A stretch of DNA of 62,759 bases from Blastocatellia bacterium (GTDB lineage: Bacteria; Acidobacteriota; Blastocatellia; Pyrinomonadales; Pyrinomonadaceae), in NCBI GenBank assembly GCA_016789145.1, contig JAEUQI010000005.1, positions 1 through 62,759 on the forward strand, in the 5' to 3' direction. This document shows, one piece after another, positions 9,660 through 19,124 of this stretch. Below the pieces are notes generated by a model, which was given only the letters and a program-made list of their open reading frames with translations, did no database searches and was not told the DNA's origin. The position numbers and the translations under genes were made by a program. How positions within the stretch are numbered: position 1 is the stretch's first letter; every line of letters begins with the position of its first letter.

Positions 9660-10484
9660 ATGGACACCTACGCACCCGAACAACACGTAACCGTCAGCAA
9701 TCCGCAGACTTTGCGCGAGGCGTGGGCGCATTTGCTTTCCGAGCCTTGGCTGTTGATCTCGTGTTGGAACTATAAAGGGGCGATCCTGAGTTCCGCATTC
9801 CGAGCACCGGTATTCTTGATTACATATCTTGCCGCCAGCGAAAGCCTAAAGCTAGCATTTGCCGCTGCTTTTGTTCAGTTCATTTTTCGTTTTCTATTTG
9901 CAGGACTGACCGGCTACGTAATTCAGGCGTTTCGTAAGGTTGAGCCGGCATGGAAAGCTTCGGCGTCGATCTTAGTTGTTGTTCCTGCCGTCAGTCATTT
10001 GGTTGAATATGCGGTGTCGGCCGGATTTGTTTATTTTACCGCGACCGCGAATCTGACTGACAAAGCTATCGTTCGCTCGGTCTGTTTTTCGATATTCTCT
10101 TCGCTTTTCGTACTGTTCATAATGCGTCGCAACGTCTTGATCGTCGGCGAATTGGAAAGCCGCTCGATATTTAGCGATATCCGCAAATTGCCGGCGTTAG
10201 TTTATGAATTCCTAATGTTCTTGCCGAATGAGATCGCGGCGATGATACATAGCCGGAAGATACTCGCCGTCGTCGTAACCTTCGCGGCGTGGGGCGTGTT
10301 TTCGCAGCTCATCGGTTGGGCGATGGTTTATCGCCATTCGTGGACATACGGCGGCGGAAAAGACCTCGGCATTCTAAAATTCTGGGGTGTTGACGGTATA
10401 ATTCTGATGTTGATTGCGGTTGCGTTCGCACTTGTTTTCTCAAAGTTTCAGCGACAGCCCGACGTTCATATTACTGATGCTTGA
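9660..10484 (+). CDS. integral membrane protein of unknown function (paralogue of 7677-8303)
   Basis: Protein of 274 aa. Its first ~200 residues align with the 208-aa protein two genes upstream: WNYKGAILSSAFRAP against WNWKSAVLSAALRAP, IFRFLFAGLTGYVIQ against VFRMIFGGVNGAIIQ, then KVEPAW and HLVEY. It adds a C-terminal extension with two more membrane segments (about residues 200-225 and 245-262). The shared RxxFxG, IQ, KVEPAW and HxVEY block defines an unrecognised family. It overlaps the ABC permease gene by 8 nt. Confidence 0.75.
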   Translation: MDTYAPEQHVTVSNPQTLREAWAHLLSEPWLLISCWNYKGAILSSAFRAPVFLITYLAASESLKLAFAAAFVQFIFRFLFAGLTGYVIQAFRKVEPAWKASASILVVVPAVSHLVEYAVSAGFVYFTATANLTDKAIVRSVCFSIFSSLFVLFIMRRNVLIVGELESRSIFSDIRKLPALVYEFLMFLPNEIAAMIHSRKILAVVVTFAAWGVFSQLIGWAMVYRHSWTYGGGKDLGILKFWGVDGIILMLIAVAFALVFSKFQRQPDVHITDA

Positions 10485-11577
10485 GCTTGTTTTTGCAAAT
10501 CTTCGCGTGCGTCCTATTCGCACATTTATCAGCATCGTCGGCGTCTCGCTTGGCGTTGTTCTCGTTGTGTTATTCACGGGCCTCGCTCGCGGAATGACCG
10601 AGGACATGGCAAAGCGGGCCAACAATTGGAAGGCCGAGGTCGTCTTTTCAAAGCCCGGCGGCATGGAGATGAGCAGCTCTAACATGAACGTTAACACGGG
10701 ATTTGTCGAGAAACTTCAGGCAATCGAAGGCGTCGAATCCGTCGTGCCCGTCGGCCGCTACATCAGCCCGAGTGCAAAAGGCCGTTGGGGCGTTCAGAAT
10801 CTCGAAGGCGTTCCGTGGGAAGCATTTGCCGCAATGAATGGCATGTATCTTACCGCCGGGCGTGCTCCGGCTGCGAACGATGAGGTCATACTGGACGACC
10901 GTCAGATGCGTAATGACAAGGTCGCACTCGGCGACACGATCGAATTGTTTGGCGATAAGAAATACAAGGTAGTCGGCGTCTTTGCTCCGCCGTCAGGTTC
11001 GCGTATCAAGATGACGTTGACCGCGTTGCAAGCCGCTCTCGAATCGGAGAATAAAGCTACCTATATTCTCGTCAAGGTCAAAAACGGCGTCGATCCCGCG
11101 ACCGTCGCCGCTGCGATAAACACCGCGATGCCGGGCAACAAGGTAAATCTGACAAGCGATCTAATCATCGACGCTCAAGAGCGTATTCCGGGCCTTAACA
11201 CGTTCCTGAAAGTCCTCGTCGGTCTCGGTGCATTCGTCTCGACGATCTTCGTCCTGCTCTCGATGTACACGACCATCACCGAACGCCGCAAAGAGATCGG
11301 TATCCTCAAATCGCTCGGGGCTTCGCATAGTTTCATCATAAAGACTATCGAAGGCGAGGCTCTGATGATCGGAATTCTGGGAGCGATACTTGGATTCATA
11401 ATTGCATTCGGCGCGGCTCAGGCCATTGGTCGCGGTTTCGAGCTCGCATTCGAATTCAGCCTTAGTTGGATTCTCTGGGCCATCGCTATCGCCATCGGCG
11501 GCAGCCTCATCGGCGCCCTCTATCCAGCATGGCGAGCGTCATCGATCGATCCTGTTGAAGTAATGGTGAATGAATAG
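10477..11577 (+). CDS. ABC transporter permease, FtsX/MacB type
   Basis: Protein of 366 aa. The start at 10477 (MLELVFANLRVRP) overlaps the previous stop by 8 nt and is preferred over the earlier in-frame ATG inside that gene. Topology is MacB-like: one N-terminal membrane segment (about 14-35), a large extracytoplasmic domain, then three C-terminal segments around the FtsX motif ERRKEIGILKSLGAS. Such permeases export lipids, lipoproteins or peptides and need an ATPase subunit. None is encoded next to it here, which is unusual because the ATPase gene normally adjoins. Its stop codon abuts the convergent EamA stop with no gap. Confidence 0.85.
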   Translation: MLELVFANLRVRPIRTFISIVGVSLGVVLVVLFTGLARGMTEDMAKRANNWKAEVVFSKPGGMEMSSSNMNVNTGFVEKLQAIEGVESVVPVGRYISPSAKGRWGVQNLEGVPWEAFAAMNGMYLTAGRAPAANDEVILDDRQMRNDKVALGDTIELFGDKKYKVVGVFAPPSGSRIKMTLTALQAALESENKATYILVKVKNGVDPATVAAAINTAMPGNKVNLTSDLIIDAQERIPGLNTFLKVLVGLGAFVSTIFVLLSMYTTITERRKEIGILKSLGASHSFIIKTIEGEALMIGILGAILGFIIAFGAAQAIGRGFELAFEFSLSWILWAIAIAIGGSLIGALYPAWRASSIDPVEVMVNE

Positions 11578-12435
11578 TCAGGGTTTCTTCCCAACGATCG
11601 TTAATCCAATTCCGCCAAGTATCATCGCCGACGCAACAACGAACGTGACGGTCATCGCTTCGCCCAACCAAACTATCGCAATGACAGCCGCGATCACGGG
11701 AACTGCGAGCTGCAGGACTGCGGCTCTTGTCGAATTATGGTATTTCAACGCCGCGTACCAAAACGCATAGCCGACTCCGGAAGTTATTGCCCCCGAAATA
11801 AGAGCAAGCACAAAACCGCGAGGCGTGAGGTTTAGGTTTGGATAAAATACTGCCGCGAGAATAGCGGCGAATGGCAGCGTTCGAACAAAGTTCCCTGTCG
11901 TGTCGGCAATGGCGTCGGTGGTGCCTTTGCCGCGATACGTATAGATCGCCCACGCCATTCCCGCCGCCGCCATTAGCAACGAACTCAACAAAGGCGGAGC
12001 ATCAAGCCCCGGAAACACTAAATAAACCAAGCCCGCAACCGCAACGACAAGCCCGCACCATTCAAACGCCGTCGGCCGCTCGCCTTTGCCGATAGCGATC
12101 GCGATCATCGACATCTGCACCGACCCAAACAACACCAAAGCCCCCGTCGCCGCAGTCAAATTCAAGTAACCAAACGAAAAACAAACCGCATACGCGAACA
12201 AAAACAGCGCTGACGGCCACGTGCCTTTTATTGCAGAAGCCCGCACGGTAGTAAGGGCATCCCGCCGAGCAGACACAACATACCGAATCAGACACAACGC
12301 CACAGCACCAGCCACCAACCGCACAGCAGTGAATCCCGCCGCATCAGCCTCGTCACCTCGCAACGCAAGACGACAAAGGATCGAGTTGAACGCAAAAGCG
12401 ACGAGGGCGAATGTTGTGAATGTAATTGCTTTCAA
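11578..12435 (-). CDS. EamA/DMT-family transporter
   Basis: Protein of 285 aa with about ten hydrophobic helices in two five-helix halves, the usual EamA duplication; small-residue-rich helices such as ATGALVLFGSVQMSMIAIAIG and the second-half GAITSGVGYAFWYAALKY are typical. Drug/metabolite transporters move amino acids, sugars or other small molecules; the substrate is not predictable. The start is a TTG: the closest upstream ATG is in another frame and ends after four codons, and an in-frame stop lies upstream of the TTG. It lies downstream of lysS with a dispersed repeat between them. Confidence 0.8.
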   Translation of the reverse strand: MKAITFTTFALVAFAFNSILCRLALRGDEADAAGFTAVRLVAGAVALCLIRYVVSARRDALTTVRASAIKGTWPSALFLFAYAVCFSFGYLNLTAATGALVLFGSVQMSMIAIAIGKGERPTAFEWCGLVVAVAGLVYLVFPGLDAPPLLSSLLMAAAGMAWAIYTYRGKGTTDAIADTTGNFVRTLPFAAILAAVFYPNLNLTPRGFVLALISGAITSGVGYAFWYAALKYHNSTRAAVLQLAVPVIAAVIAIVWLGEAMTVTFVVASAMILGGIGLTIVGKKP

Positions 12436-12469
12436 TGCGTTTTCATCGCAACCCCGTCAAAAAAAGAAA

Positions 12470-12559
12470 TTTTGCCGCTGATTCACGCAGATCGACGCAG
12501 ATAAAACTCTTGATTAATGGCCTTCAGATCCGCGTCAATCTGCGTAGATCCGCGGCTAA
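12470..12559. repeat. dispersed inverted repeat, TTAGCCGCGGAT family, copy 1
   Basis: About 33-nt imperfect inverted arms (left 12470-12502, right 12526-12559) around a 23-nt loop. Arms contain GCCGC, CACGCAGAT and GACGCAGAT, and the inverse ATCTGCGT, GATCCGCGGCTAAA. A second copy of the same design is at 53898-53991. The outer edge of the right arm supplies the TAG stop of lysS. Confidence 0.8.
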
Positions 12560-14511
12560 ACCTCTTTCTCCCCTTCTCCCTCGCTCCCTTTCTCCCCTTC
12601 TCTCTTCTCTGGCCGCATATGTGGGAAAAGGATCACGTCGCGGATCGAGTGTTTGTTTGTCAGAAGCATGACGAGGCGGTCGATGCCGATGCCGATGCCG
12701 GCGGCGGGCGGCATGCCGTAGCTGAGGGCTCGGATGTAATCTTCGTCCAGAACCATCGCCTCTTCGTCGCCGCCTTCGCGTTGAGCCATCTGATCCACGA
12801 ACCGCTCGTACTGCTCCTTCGGATCGTTAAGCTCCGAAAAACCATTCGCGACTTCCATACCGTTTATGAATAGCTCGAACCGCTCCGCGACGTTAGGATT
12901 CCGCGGATCGGCTTTAGAGAGGGGCGAAATGGATTTCGGATAGTCAGTAATAAATGTGGGTTGTATAAGGAACCGTTCAACAAAACTTTCGAATAGCTCC
13001 AACACAATTGCTCCCTTCTCTGCTTCTACATCTGGGTATTTCGGTGCGTGGTTCTCTAAATAAGAAAACGTTAGTTCGTCTGCCCAACTTGGAAATTCCT
13101 CGGCTAGTGATATTCGTTCTTTGTCAATCTCTTCGATTCGGTCCCTGTTCCAGCCCTTCGGAAGAAAGTTCATGAAGAATTTTTTCTCCAACCCACCATC
13201 CGTTTCAAAGGCATCGCTCAGTAGTATTACTTCCTTCTTAAGCCTCATGTATGTGGCTAAGTATCTCAGTTGCGAAACATTTTCTAACCAGCTTTCGTCA
13301 ATTGTTCCGCGAGACATGTTACGCGATCCTAGCTTATCCCAATACCTAACGATCGCCTGCTTCATTGTAAGTCGTTCAAACATCCCAAAATCCACAATTA
13401 TCGGGCTTTCATCTGTTCCCGCATATTCTTTGGTGATAGAGGCTTGAAGTTGACCGGTTGATTTTAGAACGGCGTCTTGCATCAGCTCTTCGCAGAAGTC
13501 CATCATGCCGTTGACGTCCATGTAGGCACAGTAGAATTCGAGCATCGTGAACTCGGGGTTGTGCTTGTGCGAGAGGCCTTCGTTGCGGAAGTTGCGGTTG
13601 ATCTCGTAAACCTTCTCGAAGCCGCCGACCGTCAGCCGCTTGAGATACAATTCCGGGGCGATGCGGGCGTAGAGCGGAATGTCGAGAGCGTTATGGTAAG
13701 TCTCAAACGGCGTCGCGGCGGCTCCGGTTGCCTTTGGCGTGAGCATCGGCGTCTCGACCTCGATGTAGCCGTGATCGTCCAGGAAACGCCGCATTCCGGT
13801 GATCAACTTTGCTCGGCGCTCAAAAACTTCGCGCGTCGTCAGCCCGTCGTGCTCGACCTGAAGACTCGAAGCAATGAGGTCGGCGTAACGATATCGGCGG
13901 CGTAGTTCAGGATCGGCGATGCCGTGCATCTTGTCGGGCATCGGGAGCATTGCTTTGGCGAGGAACTGAAGTTTTTCGACGTGAACCGAAACCTCGCCGG
14001 TGTTTGTGATGAACAAATAGCCTTCAACGCCGATCAGATCGCCATGGTCGAGCAACTGCCACAGAGCCCAGCCGTTTTCCTCATCAATCGTGTCCGCACC
14101 GTCGTTCTTAACCAATGCAAGCGGGCCTTTCTTATTCGCATAGACCTGCAGCTTCGACATTCCATCGGTCAGATGCACGAAATTCCCGCGCGTCGGCGTC
14201 GTCAAACGGCCCGCGATTCGAACGGTGCCGAGAGCCTTGAGTTCTTCATTGAGAGCATCTTTCTTATCAGCCGGCGGACGTTCGCCTTCGCTAAGCGACG
14301 CCTTGATCTCGGCCATTTTTGCTTCGATCTCGGCGACCTTATCAAACTGTTTCAGCGCTGTCAGCGTATCTTCGCCGCCGCTGATGTTCGTGCGTGCGAA
14401 TTTGTTTGGATAGACGTTGCCGACAAGATCGGCGATTGCCGCAAGCGACGCCTTTCTCGCCTCGGTCTGGTCGTTCGGTTCGATAATCTCTTCAAGTGCA
14501 GGAATGCTCAT
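12556..14511 (-). CDS. lysS: lysyl-tRNA synthetase, class II, with internal insertion
   Basis: Charges tRNA-Lys. Protein of 651 aa, against about 500 for typical LysS. OB-fold anticodon domain at about 95-190. Motif 2 [20 protein letters not shown] lies near residue 308, and motif 3 [14 protein letters not shown] near 605. Between [10 protein letters not shown] (378) and [12 protein letters not shown] (514) there are ~126 residues where E. coli LysS has roughly 55, so about 70 residues are extra. This stretch is visibly more AT-rich than the flanks. The last ~16 residues ([16 protein letters not shown]) are low complexity and come from a GGGAGAAGGGG-type purine tract, and the stop codon lies in a dispersed repeat. 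Confidence 0.92.
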   Translation of the reverse strand: MSIPALEEIIEPNDQTEARKASLAAIADLVGNVYPNKFARTNISGGEDTLTALKQFDKVAEIEAKMAEIKASLSEGERPPADKKDALNEELKALGTVRIAGRLTTPTRGNFVHLTDGMSKLQVYANKKGPLALVKNDGADTIDEENGWALWQLLDHGDLIGVEGYLFITNTGEVSVHVEKLQFLAKAMLPMPDKMHGIADPELRRRYRYADLIASSLQVEHDGLTTREVFERRAKLITGMRRFLDDHGYIEVETPMLTPKATGAAATPFETYHNALDIPLYARIAPELYLKRLTVGGFEKVYEINRNFRNEGLSHKHNPEFTMLEFYCAYMDVNGMMDFCEELMQDAVLKSTGQLQASITKEYAGTDESPIIVDFGMFERLTMKQAIVRYWDKLGSRNMSRGTIDESWLENVSQLRYLATYMRLKKEVILLSDAFETDGGLEKKFFMNFLPKGWNRDRIEEIDKERISLAEEFPSWADELTFSYLENHAPKYPDVEAEKGAIVLELFESFVERFLIQPTFITDYPKSISPLSKADPRNPNVAERFELFINGMEVANGFSELNDPKEQYERFVDQMAQREGGDEEAMVLDEDYIRALSYGMPPAAGIGIGIDRLVMLLTNKHSIRDVILFPHMRPEKREGEKGSEGEGEKEV

Positions 14512-14650
14512 AACTGATCGGATGACAAACTAAATGTCGAACTTTAGATTAGAACAGACTACCTATTCTATCCGCAATTCACGTTGACGCAGACACGCGC
14601 GGTTCGAGGCATTTTCGACTGAAAATCAGGTTAAATGTTAGAATCCACTA

Positions 14651-15550
14651 ATGCTGCTTTTCGCTACCACATTTTCCGATATTCTGAATTACAACCTATT
14701 CTCACTCGGCGAAACCTCGATCACACCGCTTCGGATACTCTATTTGATACTACTCACGTACGGTCTTTTCTTAGTGTCCGGCATGTTTAAGAATCTGCTC
14801 GTCGGTAGAATACTAGGGCAAACATCAATGCCTCGTGGTACGAGGCAAGCGATCGGCACGGTAACTCGATATATTGTCCTGCTGATCGGATTTATCGTGA
14901 TCCTGCAAACGGTCGGTATCGATCTGACGGCGTTGACGTTGATCGGTGGTGCGGTCGGTATCGGCATCGGTTTTGGTTTGCAAAACATTGCGAGCAATTT
15001 TATCAGCGGCTTGATCATACTTTTTGAGCGGCCGATACAGGTTGGCGACCGTATCGAGGCAAATAAGGTGACCGGCGAAGTAATGGCTATCGGACCGCGA
15101 AGCACTCGTATACGGACAAACGACAACGTCACGATAATAATCCCCAACAGTAAGCTCGTTGCCGAAAATGTCGTGAATTGGAGCTATAAGAATGATATGT
15201 CGCGGGTTCGCATTCCGGTGACGGTCGATCTCGAGTCGGACATCGATAAAGTAAAGCAACTCCTTATCGACGCCGCCAACGAGAACCCTGATGTTGAATC
15301 AGAGCCGGCTCCGAAGGTAAATATGATCAAATTTGACTCGGCAGGCATCGAACTCGAATTGCTAGTCTGGAGCAAGGAACGCTTTCATCGACCCGGAGCT
15401 TTGAAAAGCGATCTAAACTACAGCATTTTCGAAAAGTTTCGTTCAAACAAGATCTTGGTGCCTACGCCCGACGCAGACGCCGGGACGCGGACCGAAAATA
15501 GCGACCTTTATCTACCCGAGGCGGAAACCGGCGAGATAACGAAATCATAG
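14651..15550 (+). CDS. MscS-family mechanosensitive channel
   Basis: Protein of 299 aa. Two N-terminal membrane helices precede the pore-lining TM3 and its continuation: GGAVGIGIGFGLQNIASNF then ERPIQVGDRIE, the MscS signature. The C-terminal beta and alpha/beta vestibule domains follow (IPNSKLVAENVVNWS). It releases solutes under hypo-osmotic shock. The upstream 140 nt are shared with the divergent lysS and include half of a degenerate copy of the CCGC..GACGCAGA repeat near 14570-14600. Confidence 0.88.
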   Translation: MLLFATTFSDILNYNLFSLGETSITPLRILYLILLTYGLFLVSGMFKNLLVGRILGQTSMPRGTRQAIGTVTRYIVLLIGFIVILQTVGIDLTALTLIGGAVGIGIGFGLQNIASNFISGLIILFERPIQVGDRIEANKVTGEVMAIGPRSTRIRTNDNVTIIIPNSKLVAENVVNWSYKNDMSRVRIPVTVDLESDIDKVKQLLIDAANENPDVESEPAPKVNMIKFDSAGIELELLVWSKERFHRPGALKSDLNYSIFEKFRSNKILVPTPDADAGTRTENSDLYLPEAETGEITKS

Positions 15551-15662
15551 ATCGGTTCGCTCACGGCACCGAGATGTGTCAAGATTGAGGCGCAGCATGA
15601 GATCGCGAGGCCTATCGGCCATTGCGTTTTCTGCGTCTTTGCGCGCGTAACCGTAAGAACCT

Positions 15663-18600
15663 GTGACTGACGAAATATCAAAACTGATCGCTGCAATCGA
15701 TTCCGGCTCTCGCATTGTCAGCCTCGATGGCCTGACCTCAACCTCCGCGAAAGCGTACGTGCTAGCACAGCTTCACAAGGCGACGGGCAAGCGATTTGCT
15801 GTAGTTACAGATTCAAACCAATCGCTCGATGCTTGGTCGAACGACCTCGATTTCTTTCTCGCAAAGCCCAAGGACGACGGCCCGAAAACTATTGCAATTC
15901 CCTCGTTTGAATCAGATCCATACTCAGGCGTCTCGCCGCACGCTGAGACGCAAGAACAACGTGCCCTGTCGCTGTGGCAGATGTCGAAGGCGTCGGCTGA
16001 TATAGTTTTGCTCTCTGCCCGATCGCTTGTCCAAAAAACAGTCTCAAAAAAGACGATCCGCGATTTTGGTGCGGAGCTTGTCCGAGATGCCGATTTCGCA
16101 CCGGAATTGCTCGTCGAGCGTATGTTCGCGTGCGGCTACATTCGCGAAGATCCTGTGCTCGGCCCCGGACAATTTTCGATGCGAGGCGGCATTGTCGATA
16201 CGTGGCCGCCTAATGCTGAAATGCCTGTTCGCATTGAGTTTTTCGGCGATACGGTCGATTCGATCCGCTCGTTCGACGCGGAAACTCAGACTTCGGTCGA
16301 AAAGCTAACGTCGGTATCGATCCCGCCGATACGTGAGTTTTTGGCTAGTCCGCAGGACATGAAGGACTGGTCGTTCTTCGCCGCTGAGCGATTTTCAGAC
16401 GAGAAATTTCGCCGGAATTTAAAGGATCGAACCGATTTTGCAGACGACGGTGAGACGTTTTCCGGCTGGGAATTTCTGCTGCCGCTCGTCAGACCGCTCA
16501 CCGCAACCATCTTTGACCATATCGACGACCATATTCTGGTCATCGACGAACCGACCACGGTCGAGGGCTCGCTTCAGGAGCTCTACGCCCACCTGGCTCG
16601 CAGCCGCGAAGGCGTGATCGAGAGCGGCGACCTCGGACTTGAGATCGATGAGTTGTTCGTGATGCCGGCGGAGCTTCGCGACCTGCTCGATAAGCGCCGT
16701 CTGATCGAGATGCGCTCGCTTGGACGTGCAGCATCGGCTACGGACGAACAGTTTGATGGCTCAGACGCCTCACTTTTCCTGTTTCCAACTGCGAAAAAGG
16801 TCGAAGAGCTTTCGATAAGATCGCGTTCGACTCGCAAGTTTCACGGCGATCTGCCGGCGTTCGCGGGCGAGTTCGACAAACGTGCGCAGATCGTCGTTCA
16901 AACGCCCGGAATGGCAGAGCGTTTGGCTGAGATACTTCGTGATTACAGCATTTTCGTGCCGCTCGAATCGATCAAGATCGGCGAGCTTTCGTCCGGCTTT
17001 GAATTGCCAGCGAGCGATCTGCTTGTCTATTCGGAAAGCGATATCTTCGGCGAAGCAGCCGCAGCGGAAGGCAAACGCCAAAAGGTAAAAGGCAAAAGTC
17101 AGAGATCGCGATTAGGAGCATTTATCTCCGATTTCCGCGACCTCAAAGCCGGCGATTACGTTGTTCACGTCGATCATGGAATTGGCCGCTTCGACGGTCT
17201 GCAAACTATTGATTCTCAAGGGCAAAGCCGCGAGTTCATGCTGCTCATCTACGCCGACGACGCGAAGCTTTTCGTGCCGGTCGAGCGTATGGACCTCGTC
17301 TCGCGATATTCGTCGGGCGAGGCAACTTCGCCGTCGCTTGAGCGTCTTGGCGGCATGGGCTGGCAGAAAACTAAAGCGAAAGCCAAACGTGCGATGCGCG
17401 ATATGGCGGACGAACTGCTCAAGCTCTATGCCGAGCGAAAGATGGTGCGTGGCCATGCTTTTCCGCCCGACGCTCCGTGGCAGCATGAGTTCGAAGATGC
17501 GTTTCCTTGGGACCTGACAGTAGATCAAGCCGCAGCGATCGAGGACGTAAAATCGGACATGGAATCACAAATGCCGATGGACCGATTGATCATTGGAGAC
17601 GTTGGCTACGGCAAAACAGAGGTCGCGATGCGTGCGGCGTTCAAGGCTGTAATGGACGGACGCCAAGCGGCTGTGCTGACGCCGACGACGGTGCTTGCAT
17701 ACCAGCATTTCGAAACGTTCAAGAAACGATTCGCAGCTTTTCCGGTCAAGGTTGAGTTGCTTTCGAGGTTTCGTTCAACAAAAGAACAGAAAGCCGTGGC
17801 CGAGGCCGCTGCGAAAGGTGAGGTCGATGTCGTCATCGGCACGCATCGCATTCTCTCAAACGACGTAAAGCTACCAAAGCTTGGGCTTGTCATTGTCGAC
17901 GAAGAACAGCGTTTCGGCGTCGGCCACAAAGAGAAATTAAAACAACTAAAAAAGAAGGTCGATGTACTCACGCTGTCGGCGACACCAATTCCGAGAACGC
18001 TGAATATGTCGCTGCTTGGGATGCGTGACATGTCGATCATCGAGACTCCGCCGCGTGACCGGCTGGCGATCAATACGCAGGTCGTGCAGTTCAATGAGAA
18101 CGTCATTCGGTCTGCGATAGAACTCGAGTTATCACGCAGCGGCCAGATATTCTTCATTCACAATCGAGTCGAGTCGATCGAATCCATCGCCGCCTTGATC
18201 CAAAAGATCGTTCCCGCAGCCCGCGTCGCCATCGGACACGGCCAGATGAACGAGAAGGAAATGGAAGAGGTGATGCTCGATTTCGTCGATTACAAATACG
18301 ACGTTCTCGTCGCCACGACGATCATCGAAAACGGCATCGACATCCCGCGAGCAAACACGATCATCATCAATAGGGCGGACAACTACGGATTGTCGCAACT
18401 CTACCAATTGCGTGGACGAGTCGGCCGTTCGAATCGGCGAGCGTACGCGTATCTGTTGATTCCAAGCGAGTTGGAGCTGACGCCGATCGCGAGACGACGG
18501 CTCTCTGCAATTCGCGAATTCTCAGATCTTGGTGCCGGTTTTCGTCTCGCGGCGTTAGATCTCGAGCTTCGAGGTGCCGGAAATATCCTCGGCGGACAGC

Positions 18601-19124
18601 AATCAGGACATCTCGACGCTCTCGGTTTCGACCTCTACACAAAGATGCTCGAACGCACCATCGCCGAACTTAAGGGCGACGAGATCGCCGATGACGTCAG
18701 CGTCTCGATCAATCTCGGCATCGATGTTTCGATACCGAAGGATTACATCGTCGAAGCAAGTCAGCGTCTCAGAACCTACAAACGCATCTCGTCTGCCGCC
18801 GATGAAAGCGAACTTCTCAGCATACGCACCGAGGTCGAAGACCGCTACGGCCGCATTCCTCGCTCTGTGGAACATCTGTTCGAGTATGCACGTCTACGAA
18901 AACTCGCCGAACGCACGAACATTGTCTCAATAGACAAAGCCAGCGGCGGCGTCGCGATCAAACTCGGTGAGAATGCGTCGGTCGAACCTGAAAAACTAAT
19001 GGCATTTCTCAGCGATAACGAAGGCTCAAGCTTCTCGCCCGCCGGGATACTGCGAATTGCGATCGTCTCGGGTGACGACCCGATCGTTGTCTCGATCAGG
19101 GCGTTGGAAGCAATCCGGAAATAG
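15663..19124 (+). CDS. mfd: transcription-repair coupling factor
   Basis: Protein of 1153 aa, close to the ~1150 of E. coli Mfd. It removes stalled RNA polymerase and recruits UvrA. Visible domains: UvrB-homology N terminus (SFESDPYSGVSP, GQFSMRGGIVDTWPP), CarD-like RNA-polymerase interaction domain (GDYVVHVDHGIGRF, about residue 500), RecG-like translocase with Walker A GDVGYGKTEVAMR, DEEQRFG, and ATPIPRTLNMSL, and a C-terminal TRCF domain. Start is GTG with a weak ribosome site. A lysine-rich linker (GKRQKVKGKSQRSR, about residue 468) before the CarD-like domain is encoded by an AAAAGGTAAAAGGCAAAAG-type tract. The 3' end overlaps the convergent gene by 29 nt. Confidence 0.95.
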   Translation: MTDEISKLIAAIDSGSRIVSLDGLTSTSAKAYVLAQLHKATGKRFAVVTDSNQSLDAWSNDLDFFLAKPKDDGPKTIAIPSFESDPYSGVSPHAETQEQRALSLWQMSKASADIVLLSARSLVQKTVSKKTIRDFGAELVRDADFAPELLVERMFACGYIREDPVLGPGQFSMRGGIVDTWPPNAEMPVRIEFFGDTVDSIRSFDAETQTSVEKLTSVSIPPIREFLASPQDMKDWSFFAAERFSDEKFRRNLKDRTDFADDGETFSGWEFLLPLVRPLTATIFDHIDDHILVIDEPTTVEGSLQELYAHLARSREGVIESGDLGLEIDELFVMPAELRDLLDKRRLIEMRSLGRAASATDEQFDGSDASLFLFPTAKKVEELSIRSRSTRKFHGDLPAFAGEFDKRAQIVVQTPGMAERLAEILRDYSIFVPLESIKIGELSSGFELPASDLLVYSESDIFGEAAAAEGKRQKVKGKSQRSRLGAFISDFRDLKAGDYVVHVDHGIGRFDGLQTIDSQGQSREFMLLIYADDAKLFVPVERMDLVSRYSSGEATSPSLERLGGMGWQKTKAKAKRAMRDMADELLKLYAERKMVRGHAFPPDAPWQHEFEDAFPWDLTVDQAAAIEDVKSDMESQMPMDRLIIGDVGYGKTEVAMRAAFKAVMDGRQAAVLTPTTVLAYQHFETFKKRFAAFPVKVELLSRFRSTKEQKAVAEAAAKGEVDVVIGTHRILSNDVKLPKLGLVIVDEEQRFGVGHKEKLKQLKKKVDVLTLSATPIPRTLNMSLLGMRDMSIIETPPRDRLAINTQVVQFNENVIRSAIELELSRSGQIFFIHNRVESIESIAALIQKIVPAARVAIGHGQMNEKEMEEVMLDFVDYKYDVLVATTIIENGIDIPRANTIIINRADNYGLSQLYQLRGRVGRSNRRAYAYLLIPSELELTPIARRRLSAIREFSDLGAGFRLAALDLELRGAGNILGGQQSGHLDALGFDLYTKMLERTIAELKGDEIADDVSVSINLGIDVSIPKDYIVEASQRLRTYKRISSAADESELLSIRTEVEDRYGRIPRSVEHLFEYARLRKLAERTNIVSIDKASGGVAIKLGENASVEPEKLMAFLSDNEGSSFSPAGILRIAIVSGDDPIVVSIRALEAIRK

